Positions 17,391-26,403 of a stretch of DNA of 64,000 nt are shown one piece after another; position 1 is the first letter of the stretch; each line of letters begins with the position of its first letter. The position numbers were made by a program, and so were the translations under genes. A model generated the notes under the pieces. The model was not told where the DNA came from. It worked only from the letters and a program-made list of their open reading frames with translations, and did not search any database. The DNA comes from Teichococcus oryzae (GTDB taxonomy: Bacteria > Pseudomonadota > Alphaproteobacteria > Acetobacterales > Acetobacteraceae): the NCBI RefSeq assembly GCF_008386565.1, contig NZ_VUKA01000006.1, positions 159,204-223,203 of the forward strand. The letters run 5' to 3'.

Positions 17391-19922
17391 ATGGGAACAT
17401 TGCCGGAACCGTTCGCCGGCTGGTTCGCCGCGCGCGGCTGGCGGCCGCGCGCGCACCAGCTGGCCATGTTGGAAGCCGCCGAGGCGGGGCAGTCGGCCCT
17501 GCTGGTGGCCCCCACCGGCGGCGGCAAGACGCTGGCCGGCTTCCTGCCCACCCTGATTGGGCTGCATCGCGCCCCGCATTCCGGCCTGCACACCATCTAT
17601 GTTTCGCCGCTGAAGGCGCTGGCCGTCGACATCGCCCGCAACCTGCTGACGCCGATCGCCGAGATGGATCTCGGCATCACGGTGGAAACGCGCACCGGCG
17701 ACACGCCCGCCAACCGCCGCGCCCGGCAGCGCGCGGCGCCGCCGCAGATCCTCCTCACCACGCCCGAGAGCCTGGCGCTGCTGCTGTCCCTGCCGGATGC
17801 GGGCGAGATGTTCGCCGGGCTGAGATGCGTGGTGGTGGATGAGGTGCATGCGCTGGCCGGAACCAAGCGGGGTGACCAGCTGGCGCTCGGCCTCGCTCGG
17901 CTTTCGGCCCTGGCGCCGGGGATGCGGCGGGTCGGGTTGTCGGCCACCGTGGCGCATCCCGAGGCGATGGCCGCCTGGATTTCGCCGGATGCCAGCGCCG
18001 CCCCGGTGCGGCTGGTGCGGGAAACCGGCGGCGCGGCGCCGGCGCTGGACGTGATCCTGCCCGCCGGCCGCCTGCCCTGGGGCGGCCATATGGGCCTCGC
18101 CTCGATGCCCGAGGTGTATGAGAAGCTGAAGGGCGCCGGCGTCACCATCGTGTTCGTCAACACCCGCGCCCAGGCGGAGCTGTGCTTCCAGGCCCTGTGG
18201 CGGCTGAACGACGATAACCTTCCGATCGCGCTGCACCACGGCTCCCTGACCATCGACCAGCGCCGCAAGGTGGAGGCAGCGATGGCGGCCGGCCGGCTGC
18301 GCGCGGTGGTGGCGACGGCCTCGCTCGATCTCGGCATCGACTGGGGGGCGGTGGACCAGGTGATCCAGGTGGCGGCGCCCAAGGGCGTGGCGCGGCTGCT
18401 GCAGCGCGTCGGCCGTGCCAATCACCGCATGGACGAGGCGTCCTCCGCCTTCCTGGTGCCGGCCAACCGCTTCGAGGTGGTCGAGTGCCGCGCCGCCATC
18501 CAGGCCGTCGCCGCGGGCGAGGTGGATGGCGATCCGCCGCGGCCGGGCGGCCTTGACGTGCTGGCGCAGCACATCCTGGCCACCGCCTGCCACGCCCCCT
18601 TCCACCCGGACGATCTTTACGCCGAGGTGACGCGCGCCGCGCCCTATGCCGCCCTCACCCGGCGCGACTTCGACGACACGCTGAGCTTTGTCGAGAATGG
18701 CGGCTATGCGCTGTCCGCATATGAGCGGTTCCGCAAGCTGTTCCGCGACAGCGAGGGGCTGGTGCATCCCCGCAACGGCCATGTGGTGCGGCAGCTCAGG
18801 ATGAATCTCGGCACCATCGTGGACACGCCGCTGCTGAAGGTGCGGCTGCGCGGCGGCCCTGTGCTGGGCGAGGTGGAGGAATGGTTCGCCTCCACCCTGG
18901 AGCCGGGCGACAACTTCATGTTCGCTGGCCGGCTGCTGCGCTACGAGCGGATGGAGCCGATGAGCGTGATCGTCTCCCCCGGCGGAGATGGCGAGCCGCG
19001 CGTGCCCGCCTATGGCGGCAGCAAGATGCCGCTTTCCACATCGCTGGCGCGGCGGGTGCGCGCCATCCTGGCCGATCCGCGGCAATGGCGCGCCCTGCCG
19101 GAGCCGGTGCAGGAATGGCTGCGGCTGCAGCGCCACGCCTCCGAGCTGCCCTCCCGCGACGGGTTGCTGGTGGAAACCTTTCCGCGCGACGGCCGCTGGT
19201 TCCTGGTGGCCTATTGCTTCGAGGGGCGGCTGGCGCATCAGACGCTCGGCATGCTGCTGACCCGGCGGATGGAGCATCGCGGGCTGGGGCCGATGGGTTT
19301 TCTCGCCACCGACTATGTGGTCGCCACCTGGTCGGCCTTTCCGCCGGGAGACATGGGGGACCTGTTCGCCGAGGACCTGCTGGGCGAGGAACTGGAGGAA
19401 TGGATGGCCGACAGCTCCATGCTGCGCCGTTCCTTCCGCAACATCGCGACCATCGCCGGGTTGCTGGAGAAGAACCATCCGGGCCAGGAGAAGTCGGGCC
19501 GGCAGATGAGCATGAGTTCCGATCTGATCTATGACGTGCTGCGCCGCCACCAGCCGGACCACATCCTGCTGCGCGCGACACGGGCCGAGGCCGCCGCGGG
19601 GCTGACCGATGTGGGGCGCATCGGCACCCTGCTGGCGCGCATCCGCGGCCGCATCACCCACCGCGCGCTTGACCGTGTTTCCCCCCTGGCGGTGCCCGCG
19701 CTGATCGAGGAAGGGCGCGAATGGGTGGCCGGCGGCGCCGGCGACGCCCTGCTCGCCGAGGCCGAGGCGCTGGTCGAGGAAGCCACGGAAGGCGCCGAGC
19801 ATTTCACCGGCATGCTTGGCCTCGACCCGACCCAGCCACCCCCCGAGCCCCGCCCGAGGCAGGAACGCCGGCGCCGGCCACCGCGTTATGCCTCCCGCCG
19901 GCTGCGGCAGGGTGTTTCGTGA
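17391..19922 (+). CDS. Ligase-associated DEXH-box DNA helicase (Lhr-like)
   Basis: An 843-residue superfamily 2 helicase of the type found beside an ATP-dependent DNA ligase in bacterial repair clusters. Motif I is APTGGGKTLAG near residue 40, motif II VVDEVHAL near 148, motif III GLSATV near 182, motif IV VFVNTRAQAE near 252 and motif VI LLQRVGRANHRMDE near 337. The downstream half carries the winged-helix and Lhr-core region (VRQLRMNLGTIVDTPLL near 465). The N-terminus PEPFAGWFAARGWRPRAHQ is characteristic of this subgroup. The ATG at 17391 has no strong SD. PdeM follows 49 nt later, as in the described helicase-ligase-exonuclease-PdeM set; the ligase and exonuclease genes are not in this window. 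Confidence 0.92.
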   Translation: MGTLPEPFAGWFAARGWRPRAHQLAMLEAAEAGQSALLVAPTGGGKTLAGFLPTLIGLHRAPHSGLHTIYVSPLKALAVDIARNLLTPIAEMDLGITVETRTGDTPANRRARQRAAPPQILLTTPESLALLLSLPDAGEMFAGLRCVVVDEVHALAGTKRGDQLALGLARLSALAPGMRRVGLSATVAHPEAMAAWISPDASAAPVRLVRETGGAAPALDVILPAGRLPWGGHMGLASMPEVYEKLKGAGVTIVFVNTRAQAELCFQALWRLNDDNLPIALHHGSLTIDQRRKVEAAMAAGRLRAVVATASLDLGIDWGAVDQVIQVAAPKGVARLLQRVGRANHRMDEASSAFLVPANRFEVVECRAAIQAVAAGEVDGDPPRPGGLDVLAQHILATACHAPFHPDDLYAEVTRAAPYAALTRRDFDDTLSFVENGGYALSAYERFRKLFRDSEGLVHPRNGHVVRQLRMNLGTIVDTPLLKVRLRGGPVLGEVEEWFASTLEPGDNFMFAGRLLRYERMEPMSVIVSPGGDGEPRVPAYGGSKMPLSTSLARRVRAILADPRQWRALPEPVQEWLRLQRHASELPSRDGLLVETFPRDGRWFLVAYCFEGRLAHQTLGMLLTRRMEHRGLGPMGFLATDYVVATWSAFPPGDMGDLFAEDLLGEELEEWMADSSMLRRSFRNIATIAGLLEKNHPGQEKSGRQMSMSSDLIYDVLRRHQPDHILLRATRAEAAAGLTDVGRIGTLLARIRGRITHRALDRVSPLAVPALIEEGREWVAGGAGDALLAEAEALVEEATEGAEHFTGMLGLDPTQPPPEPRPRQERRRRPPRYASRRLRQGVS

Positions 19923-19971
19923 AAACAAGCCCTTCCCGGCCCGGCCTTCGTCCGGTAACGCAGTTGAAGCA

Positions 19972-20694
19972 ATGATTTCCGCGCCTTTCCATCTGGCTGG
20001 CGAACGCCTGGCCCTCGACCCGGCGGGCGTGCTGTTCTGGCCCGCCCAGCGCCTTCTGGCGGTCGCTGACCTGCATCTCGAGAAGGGCAGCCATTTCGCG
20101 GGGCGCGGCCAGCTGGTGCCGCCTTTCGACACCCGCGACACGCTGGCCCGGCTGGCACCCCTGCTGCGTCGCTACGCGCCGGAGCGTATCGTCTTCCTGG
20201 GCGATTCCTTTCACGACGGCGGCGGCTCGGCCCGGATGCAAGCCGCCGACCGCGCGGCGCTGCTGCACCTGCTGGCCGGGCGCGAGGTCACCTGGGTCCT
20301 CGGCAACCATGACCCGGCGGCGCCCGATGCCCTGCCCGGCGAAGCGGTGGCGGAGCTGCGGCTCGGCCCGTTGGTGTTCCGCCATGAAGGGGTGCCCGGC
20401 AACGCGGCGGGCTTCGAGCTGAGCGGCCATTTCCATCCCAAGGCCAGCATGCCGACGCGCTGCGGCCCGGTCACGCGGCCCTGCTTCCTGGCCGATGCGC
20501 GGCGGGTGCTGCTGCCCGCCTTCGGCTCCTACACCGGCGGACTGGCCATTACCGCCCCGCCCATCGCGGCCCTGTTTCCCCGTGGCGGCCGCGCCTTTCT
20601 GCTGGGGCGGGAGCGTTTGTTCTCCTGCGCCATCGGTCCGATGAAGCACCTGGCGCTGGCCCGGCCTCCGCTGGAGGCCACATCAGCGCCATGA
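19972..20694 (+). CDS. pdeM: Ligase-associated DNA-repair phosphoesterase PdeM
   Basis: A 240-residue calcineurin-like metallophosphoesterase. Metal-binding motifs are in order: DLHLEKG near residue 33, GDSFHDGG near 77, GNHDP near 111 and SGHFHPKA near 151. The architecture and the position immediately after the Lhr-like helicase identify it as the PdeM member of the ligase-associated repair cluster, with nuclease or phosphodiesterase activity. The ATG at 19972 gives MISAPFHLAGERLALDP, a typical family start; the frame is open upstream inside the helicase gene. Its stop overlaps a 35-codon frame (ATGA). Confidence 0.9.
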   Translation: MISAPFHLAGERLALDPAGVLFWPAQRLLAVADLHLEKGSHFAGRGQLVPPFDTRDTLARLAPLLRRYAPERIVFLGDSFHDGGGSARMQAADRAALLHLLAGREVTWVLGNHDPAAPDALPGEAVAELRLGPLVFRHEGVPGNAAGFELSGHFHPKASMPTRCGPVTRPCFLADARRVLLPAFGSYTGGLAITAPPIAALFPRGGRAFLLGRERLFSCAIGPMKHLALARPPLEATSAP

Positions 20695-20798
20695 GCGACG
20701 CCCCTGCCCCGCCCTGGCCGCTTCAGGACCGGCTTCCGGCCGCCGCGCCGGCGGGAATGGCGTCCGGCATCGCGTTGCCCGGGCGGGCGCCCGGATGA
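20691..20798 (+). CDS. Possible 35-residue small protein coupling pdeM to the next phosphatase gene
   Basis: A short frame beginning MSDAPAPPWPLQDRLPAAAP. Its ATG overlaps the pdeM stop (ATGA, 20691-20694) and its own stop overlaps the next gene's start (ATGA, 20795-20798). Such double coupling is a pattern of real operon genes, but the peptide is Pro/Ala/Gly-rich with no recognisable domain, and chance is possible in GC-rich DNA. It could be a small protein, a translated leader that carries ribosomes to the next gene, or noise. Confidence 0.35.
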   Translation: MSDAPAPPWPLQDRLPAAAPAGMASGIALPGRAPG

Positions 20799-21532
20799 CG
20801 GGAGCCTCCGCCATTCTGTGGCTGCGGCTGCGCCAGGACTTCGCCGGGCTGCGCGTGGTGGGCGATGTGCATGGCGATGCCGCCGCCTTCGCCGCCGCCA
20901 TCGCGGGGGCCGAGGAAAAGCGGCTTTTCGTGGTGCAGCTGGGCGACCTGACGGATCGCGGGCCGGACAACCCCGAAACGCTCCGCCTTGCTTTCCGCCT
21001 GCGGCAGCAGCGGCGCGGGTTGTTCATCCTGGGCAATCATGACCACAAGCTGCGCCGCGCCCTCACGGGCGCGCTGGTGCGGCCGGACCCGGAAGGGCTG
21101 GGCATCACCCTGGCGCAGCTCGATGCCGCGCCGGATGGCGCCGAGCTGAAGGCCCAGGCGATCGAGGAAATCTCCGCCGCGCCGGCCTGGCTGCGGCTGG
21201 GCTCCTGGGTTTTCGTGCATGGCGGCTTCCATCCGCGCATGCTGCGCGAACCCTCCCCGCCCGATGCCGGCGCGCACAAGCCCGACGGGCTCGTGCCGCG
21301 GGCCCTGTTCGGGCAGGTGACCAGCCGGATGCGCGACGATGGCTACCCCCAGCGCCTGCACAACTGGGTGCACCGCATCCCCTCCGGCATCACCGTCTAT
21401 TGCGGCCATGAGATGCGCAGCCTGAACGGCCGGCCCTTTGTCGCCGTCTCTGCCGCCGGGGGCCGGGCGGTGTTCCTGGACACGGGCGCGGGCAAGGGCG
21501 GCCACCTGTCCTGGATCGACCTGCCGATCTGA
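20795..21532 (+). CDS. Metallophosphoesterase of the PPP (serine/threonine phosphatase / ApaH-like) family
   Basis: A 245-residue phosphatase with the full PPP metal signature: GDVHGD near residue 22, GDLTDRGPDN near 50, GNHDHKL near 79, VHGGFHP near 142 and a late CGHE near 204. Members of this family include protein phosphatases such as PrpA and diadenosine-tetraphosphatases; the substrate here cannot be decided. The start is within an ATGA overlap with the small frame upstream, which itself overlaps pdeM, so the gene probably belongs to the repair transcript. An RNA/DNA 5'-end or nucleotide substrate is therefore conceivable but is inference. Confidence 0.87.
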   Translation: MTGASAILWLRLRQDFAGLRVVGDVHGDAAAFAAAIAGAEEKRLFVVQLGDLTDRGPDNPETLRLAFRLRQQRRGLFILGNHDHKLRRALTGALVRPDPEGLGITLAQLDAAPDGAELKAQAIEEISAAPAWLRLGSWVFVHGGFHPRMLREPSPPDAGAHKPDGLVPRALFGQVTSRMRDDGYPQRLHNWVHRIPSGITVYCGHEMRSLNGRPFVAVSAAGGRAVFLDTGAGKGGHLSWIDLPI

Positions 21533-21615
21533 CGGACGGGTCAAGGCGCCCCGAAGGGCAACCCCGTCCCCGCGCATGCCGTTCCCCTTCAGAACAGCAC
21601 GACCAGGGAGGGCCC

Positions 21616-22056
21616 ATGACCCACATCATCACCGGCGTGTTCAGGACGCGCGCCACCGCCGAGGCGGTTGTGGCGCATCTGGCCAGCCATGACGGCTTGT
21701 CGCGCGACCAGATGCGCATGAGCGCCATGGACCCGGCGGCCGAGGCCGCGCATCGCGGCATCTGGTCTTCCGTGAAGAACCAGCTCCTGCCGGATGCGGA
21801 TGGCGCCGTGCAGGCGGCCGCCCTGCGCCGCGGCGGCATCCTGCTGTCAGCGCGGGTGGAGGAGGCCTTGGTGGACCATACGCTGGACGTGTTCAGGCGG
21901 AACGGCGCCATGGACATCGGCGCCGCGCCCACCGAGGCGGCGCCGACGGAGGCGCCGCCACCTGGTGCCGCCGCCGCCATGAGCAACAGCGACCTGCCCG
22001 CCGTCCAGTCGGCGGCCCTGCCGCATCCCCGCCCCGGGCAGGACGGGCCGGGCTGA
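21616..22056 (+). CDS. Small GSP17M/YflT-like stress protein (hypothetical)
   Basis: A 146-residue protein. Residues 1-100 resemble the general-stress-protein 17M / YflT-like ferredoxin-fold domain: ITGVFRTRATAEAVVAHL at the start and GGILLSARVEEALVDHTLDVFRRNGAMDI near 73-101. The C-terminal 45 residues are an Ala/Pro-rich low-complexity tail. A very strong SD, AGGGAGGG, lies 5-6 nt before the ATG. It is flanked by unrelated genes and probably monocistronic. Function unknown; the resemblance is by pattern only. Confidence 0.7.
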   Translation: MTHIITGVFRTRATAEAVVAHLASHDGLSRDQMRMSAMDPAAEAAHRGIWSSVKNQLLPDADGAVQAAALRRGGILLSARVEEALVDHTLDVFRRNGAMDIGAAPTEAAPTEAPPPGAAAAMSNSDLPAVQSAALPHPRPGQDGPG

Positions 22057-22166
22057 CCCTGACAACCCGGATCGGGGGCATGGCGGCACGGAATGGACCG
22101 GGCTAGTTTGCCGCAGATCGCGCCCGGCGGCGAACCGGGCGGCTACCGCCGAGAAGGAGCAGCGTC

Positions 22167-23378
22167 ATGCCACCGGTCACCAATATCGAGGATCTGCGCC
22201 TTCGCGCCCGCCGCCGCATTCCGCGCGCCATCTTCGATTACGCCGATCGCGGCTCCTATGACGAGGCAACCTACCGCGCCAACCGCGAGGACCTCGCCGC
22301 GCTGAAGCTGCGGCAGCGGGTGATGATCGACGTGTCCGGGCGCTCCACCGCCTCCACCATGCTGGATGAGCCGGTGAGCATGCCGGTGGCCATCGCGCCC
22401 ACCGGGCTGACCGGCCTGTTCCATGCCGATGGCGAGATCCATGGCTGCCGCGCCGCGCATGCCTTCGGCATCCCCTTCACCTTGTCCACCATGTCGATCT
22501 GCTCGATCGAGGACGTGGCCGGCGCGGTGGACAAGCCGTTCTGGTTCCAGCTCTACGTGATGCGCGACCGCGGCTTTTCCCGCTCCCTGGTGGAGCGGGC
22601 GATCGCGGCGAAATGCTCGGCGCTGGTGCTGACGCTCGACCTGCAGATCCAGGGGCAGCGCCACAACGACATCAAGAACGGCCTGGCCGTGCCGCCGAAG
22701 CTGACGGTGAAGAACGCGCTCGACATCGCGACCAAGCCGCGCTGGGCGCTGGAAGTGCTGCGCGGCAAGCGCAAGACCTTCGGCAACCTGACCGAGGCGC
22801 CGGGCGCCCGGGAGGGGCTGAGCACCCTGTCGCACTGGATTGCCGGCCAGTTCGATCCGTCCCTGTCCTGGAAGGACGTGGAATGGATCCGCTCCATCTG
22901 GCCCGGCAAGCTGATCCTGAAGGGCGTGCTGGATGTGGAGGATGCGCGCATCGCCGCCGGCCTCGGCGCCTCCGCGCTGGTGGTGTCGAACCATGGCGGG
23001 CGGCAGCTCGACGGCGCGCCTTCCTCCATCTCGATGCTGCCCGGCATCGCCGATGCGGTGGGCGACCGGATCGAGGTGCTGTTCGATGGCGGCGTCCGCT
23101 CGGGACAGGATGTGGTGAAGGCGCTGGCGCTGGGGGCTAAGGGCTGCATGATCGGCAAGGCCTGGCTGTACGGCCTGGCCGCCGGCGGCGGAGCCGGCGT
23201 GACCCAGGCGTTGGAGATCATCCGCAAGGAAATGGATGTCACCATGGCGCTGACCGGCACCAGGAACATCGCGGAGCTGACGCCCGAGATCATCCATGGC
23301 CCGCGCCATGGCGAGGAAGTGGCCCGGCCGACCGAATCCATGCGGCAATCGCTGGATGCGCAGAGCATGGCGGTGTGA
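22167..23378 (+). CDS. lldD: FMN-dependent alpha-hydroxy-acid dehydrogenase (LldD family)
   Basis: A 403-residue TIM-barrel flavoenzyme oxidising L-lactate or a related 2-hydroxy acid, passing electrons to the respiratory chain or to oxygen. The N-terminal RIPRAIFDYADRGSYDE matches the family. The active-site motif SNHGGRQLDG is near residues 273-282, with the catalytic His and substrate-binding Arg, and DGGVRSGQDVVKALALGAKG near 308-327 is the FMN phosphate site. GAGAAGGAGC places an SD about 10 nt before the ATG. Length is close to E. coli LldD (396 aa), but glycolate or mandelate oxidases share these motifs, so the substrate is provisional. Confidence 0.85.
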   Translation: MPPVTNIEDLRLRARRRIPRAIFDYADRGSYDEATYRANREDLAALKLRQRVMIDVSGRSTASTMLDEPVSMPVAIAPTGLTGLFHADGEIHGCRAAHAFGIPFTLSTMSICSIEDVAGAVDKPFWFQLYVMRDRGFSRSLVERAIAAKCSALVLTLDLQIQGQRHNDIKNGLAVPPKLTVKNALDIATKPRWALEVLRGKRKTFGNLTEAPGAREGLSTLSHWIAGQFDPSLSWKDVEWIRSIWPGKLILKGVLDVEDARIAAGLGASALVVSNHGGRQLDGAPSSISMLPGIADAVGDRIEVLFDGGVRSGQDVVKALALGAKGCMIGKAWLYGLAAGGGAGVTQALEIIRKEMDVTMALTGTRNIAELTPEIIHGPRHGEEVARPTESMRQSLDAQSMAV

Positions 23379-23472
23379 CCGGCCGAACCGCCCGGCAATG
23401 CCCACGGGCGGGAGCGGGCTTGCCTTCGCGGTAGCCATCGCCGGTGGGGCTGGGGCAGCGCGCGCGCCGACG

Positions 23473-24060
23473 TCAGGCCGCTTCGTAGCGCACGGCCGAG
23501 CCGTCCTCGCCCCGCATCGAGAAGCCGACCCAGGTGCCGGCGGCATCATACAGGGCCACCATGCCGCGCGGCTTCCATTGCCAGCGGGTCAGGGCGCCCT
23601 CGCGGTCGCGCTGCGCGGGTTCGCTCAGCGCCTCGCCGGTGGCGGTGTCGAACAAGGGGCGTGCCAGATGCCTCGGCTCCCACCAGGAAAGCGGCGCCAC
23701 CGCCGCCGGAAGGGCCACGGGCCCGGCCGGCCCCGCCCCGCGCAGGCCCTCGGCGGTCGCCGCCATCTCCAGGCGGCTTTCCTGGCCGTCCCGCAGGGTG
23801 CGCGCGGCAAAGCCGACCAGACGGTCCCCCTGCCACCGCTCGGCATATTCGTGATGCATCCGGAACACAGTGAAGGACAGCAGCTTCACTTCCAGCGCCA
23901 CGACGCTGCGCACCACCCCGCCCGGCTCCGCCCGCACCGTATGGGTGCCGATGCCGCGGCCCTCGCGCATCACGCGGAAGCGGTAGCCACCTTCCGGCAG
24001 CGCCAGGGCCGGTGCGGCGGGCAGCAGCGCGAGGGCGCCAAGCAGCGTCCGCCGCCGCAT
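23473..24060 (-). CDS. DUF6134-family secreted protein
   Basis: A 195-residue protein with a signal peptide (MRRRTLLGALALLPAAPALA). The mature part is an all-beta-looking domain with blocks FRVMREGRGIGTHTV, MHHEYAERWQGDRLVGFAART and SWWEPRHLARPLFDTATGE, a pattern I associate with DUF6134 proteins of alphaproteobacteria. No catalytic residues can be named. The likely location is the periplasm. GAAGGGCT precedes the ATG by a few bases. It is convergent with the lldD-like gene and apparently monocistronic. Confidence 0.7.
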   Translation of the reverse strand: MRRRTLLGALALLPAAPALALPEGGYRFRVMREGRGIGTHTVRAEPGGVVRSVVALEVKLLSFTVFRMHHEYAERWQGDRLVGFAARTLRDGQESRLEMAATAEGLRGAGPAGPVALPAAVAPLSWWEPRHLARPLFDTATGEALSEPAQRDREGALTRWQWKPRGMVALYDAAGTWVGFSMRGEDGSAVRYEAA

Positions 24061-24290
24061 CAGCCCTTCACCCGCGGCGCGGAAAACCGGCCATCCCCCG
24101 CCCTTTCAGCCCGGGGCGGGGCCGTCATCCCGGCCTTCCGTGGCATCAACATGCTTTCCGCCATGACCGAGCCTCCTGTTCAAGCGCCGCAAAGATAGTC
24201 CTGGAGCGGAGAAGCGGAAGGTGGCGCGCAGCAGCCGCCATGTCTCCGCTGCCCCGCGACAGCCGCCGTCCGGCGTGCCACACTGTCCGC

Positions 24291-24824
24291 ATGCGGCAAT
24301 TGCTCCTGCTGCGGCACGCCAAGTCGTCCTGGGATGATCCCGGCCTGCCGGACCACGCCCGCCCGTTGAACGCGCGCGGCAAACGCGCGGCCATCGCCAT
24401 GGCCGGCGTGATGCACCGGCTCGGGCTGGCGCCCGACATTGTGCTGGTTTCCTCTGCCCGCCGCACCCTGCAAACGTTGGAGGCGCTCGCGCCGCTGCCC
24501 GACAGCCCGATGGTCGAGCCGATGGACGATCTTTATCTCGCGCCCTGGCAAAGGCTGCTGGATACGCTGCATGGCGCGCCGGAAACCGCCCGCTCCCTGC
24601 TGCTGATCGCCCATAATCCGGGGCTTCACGACCTGGCGCTCGCCCTGGCCGGGCCGGCGGGCATGGCCGGCAAGGCGCCGGGGACCCAGCGCCTGGCCGG
24701 CGGCTATCCCACCGGCGCCCTGGCCGAGTTCGCGATCGCATCCTCCTGGCGCCGGCTGGAGCCGGGCGGCGGCCGGCTGGTGCGCTTCGTGGCGCCGAAC
24801 GACCTTCCCGAGATGGCCAACTGA
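24291..24824 (+). CDS. SixA-like histidine phosphatase
   Basis: A 177-residue branch-2-like histidine phosphatase. The phosphohistidine motif LLLRHAKSSWDDP spans residues 4-16 and the second catalytic His is in LIAHNPGLHDLALAL near 104. The SixA family dephosphorylates phosphohistidine in HPt-type domains, but many members are uncharacterised. The ATG at 24291 begins directly at MRQLLLLRHAK. The CHAD-domain gene follows after 7 nt, so the two form an operon; SixA-like and CHAD proteins often travel together, perhaps in polyphosphate or phosphohistidine metabolism. Confidence 0.85.
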   Translation: MRQLLLLRHAKSSWDDPGLPDHARPLNARGKRAAIAMAGVMHRLGLAPDIVLVSSARRTLQTLEALAPLPDSPMVEPMDDLYLAPWQRLLDTLHGAPETARSLLLIAHNPGLHDLALALAGPAGMAGKAPGTQRLAGGYPTGALAEFAIASSWRRLEPGGGRLVRFVAPNDLPEMAN

Positions 24825-24831
24825 GGCGGCG

Positions 24832-26337
24832 ATGGAGCTGCTGCACCCCGATCCTCCCGCCGCCGAGGCATCGCTGGTTCTGGAGCTGAGCCTGCCGATG
24901 CTCGGCGCCTCCATGCTCTGGCGCCACCCGGCACTGGCCGGCCGCAGAAGGCCGCGTCCCGTTGCCGAAAGCTGGGTATGGCTGGACACGGCCGGCCGCC
25001 GCCTGGCGGGCCGCAACCTGGCGCTGCGGGACCCGGCCCGGGGCCCCAGGCGGCTTTGCGTTCTGATGCCGCCCGATGGCTTCAGGCTGCCCGGGATGCC
25101 GGCCGCCCCGGACACGGTGTTTCCCCCGGGGAACGAGCCGGAGGGCCTGGAGGACACGCCGCTGGAAACCCTGGCGCGCTGGTCGGGGCGGCTGCAATCG
25201 GCGCCCGCGGACGAGGCAGGAGTGGCCTTGCAGCTTCGCTGCGGCCGCATCGAAGCCGGCGCCTCGGGGGCGGAGCTGGCGCGGCTCACGCTTACCGGCC
25301 CGCCGGCGGCGGTTCTGGCCCTCGGCACCGCACTGGCCGAGGCGGTGCCGCTGCTGCCGGTGACGGCCAGCCTGGACGAGGCGGCCCGGGCCCTGGCGGC
25401 CGGGGTTCCGGCGCGCCCGATCCGGCGCGGCGCCCCCGATCTCGGCGGCGCGAACACGCCGGACGATGCGCTGTCGCTCGCCATCGCCCATCTGACGGAG
25501 GTGCTGCTCGCCCAGGCGCCTCTGGCCCAGGCCGGGAGCGGGCCAGAAGGCGTGCATCAGTTGCGGGTCGCCGCGCGCCGGCTGCGTTCCTGCCTGAAGC
25601 TGTTCCGAAAGTCGCATCACGGGCCGGAACTCCAGGCGCTGGAAAATGAGCTGCGCACCCTGGCGGGCGGCCTGACCGATGCGCGGGAATGGGATGTCTT
25701 CCTGGGCGGGCTGGGGGCCGACCTTTCGGCGGCGGTCGGCAAGGAGCGCCGCTGGCTGCGGCTGCTCCGCGCCGCCGGGCGACGGCGCCAGGAGGCATAC
25801 GACTCGCTGGCAGCGATGCTGGAGGGTCCCGGGTTCCGTTGCCTGGTGTGGCGGGCCCTTCGTCTGGCCGCGTTGCGGGACTGGGAAGCGGCACCGGAGG
25901 CACGCAACGCCCCGCTGCGCCCCTGGGCGGCCCAAAAGCTCCAGAAGCGCCGCCGCCGGCTGAAGAAGGATGCGCGCAGCATCGAGGATGCCTCGGACGC
26001 CGCACTCCATGAATTGCGTCTGGAAGCCAAGAAGCTGCGCTATGCTTCGGAACTGTTCGCGCCGCTCTGGCCCGGGCGGACGGCGAAGCGCTTCCTCAAG
26101 CGGCTTTCCGCCTTGCAGGAGGCTCTTGGCCTGTCCAACGACGCGGTGGTGGCACGGGAGCGCGTGGCGTCGCTGGCCGGCCCTGGCGGAGCGCCTACCT
26201 GGGCGATCGGGCTGGCCGAGGGTTGGGCCCTCGCGGCGGCGCAGGACATGCGGCCACGCGCGCTGAAGACCTGGCGCCGCTTCGCCAGGCGCGACCCTTT
26301 CTGGGCCGGGGACCTGCCCTCAAAGGACGCGCCCTGA
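24832..26337 (+). CDS. CHAD-domain protein with a degenerate CYTH-like N-terminus
   Basis: A 501-residue protein. The C-terminal CHAD domain (about 215-490) is clear: EGVHQLRVAARRLRSCLKLFR near 238-258 and LHELRLEAKKLRYASELF near 390-408, with the conserved His and Arg/Lys clusters known to bind polyphosphate. Residues 1-200 sit where a CYTH triphosphatase domain normally lies, but the ExExK motif is replaced by VLELS near residue 17, so catalysis is unlikely. A SixA-like gene is 7 nt upstream. Likely role: binding polyphosphate granules or polyphosphate-linked regulation; this is inference from the domain. Confidence 0.82.
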   Translation: MELLHPDPPAAEASLVLELSLPMLGASMLWRHPALAGRRRPRPVAESWVWLDTAGRRLAGRNLALRDPARGPRRLCVLMPPDGFRLPGMPAAPDTVFPPGNEPEGLEDTPLETLARWSGRLQSAPADEAGVALQLRCGRIEAGASGAELARLTLTGPPAAVLALGTALAEAVPLLPVTASLDEAARALAAGVPARPIRRGAPDLGGANTPDDALSLAIAHLTEVLLAQAPLAQAGSGPEGVHQLRVAARRLRSCLKLFRKSHHGPELQALENELRTLAGGLTDAREWDVFLGGLGADLSAAVGKERRWLRLLRAAGRRRQEAYDSLAAMLEGPGFRCLVWRALRLAALRDWEAAPEARNAPLRPWAAQKLQKRRRRLKKDARSIEDASDAALHELRLEAKKLRYASELFAPLWPGRTAKRFLKRLSALQEALGLSNDAVVARERVASLAGPGGAPTWAIGLAEGWALAAAQDMRPRALKTWRRFARRDPFWAGDLPSKDAP

Positions 26338-26403
26338 AACCTGGGGTCACAGAACCGGTCCGGACTTGAAACCGGAGCATGCATTGCTTTAACGCTGCAC
26401 AAC

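Noticed and set aside
17193-20141. 982-codon open frame on the minus strand opposite the DNA helicase
   Set aside because: Low-complexity, no recognisable family, and the plus-strand helicase and PdeM explain the DNA completely.
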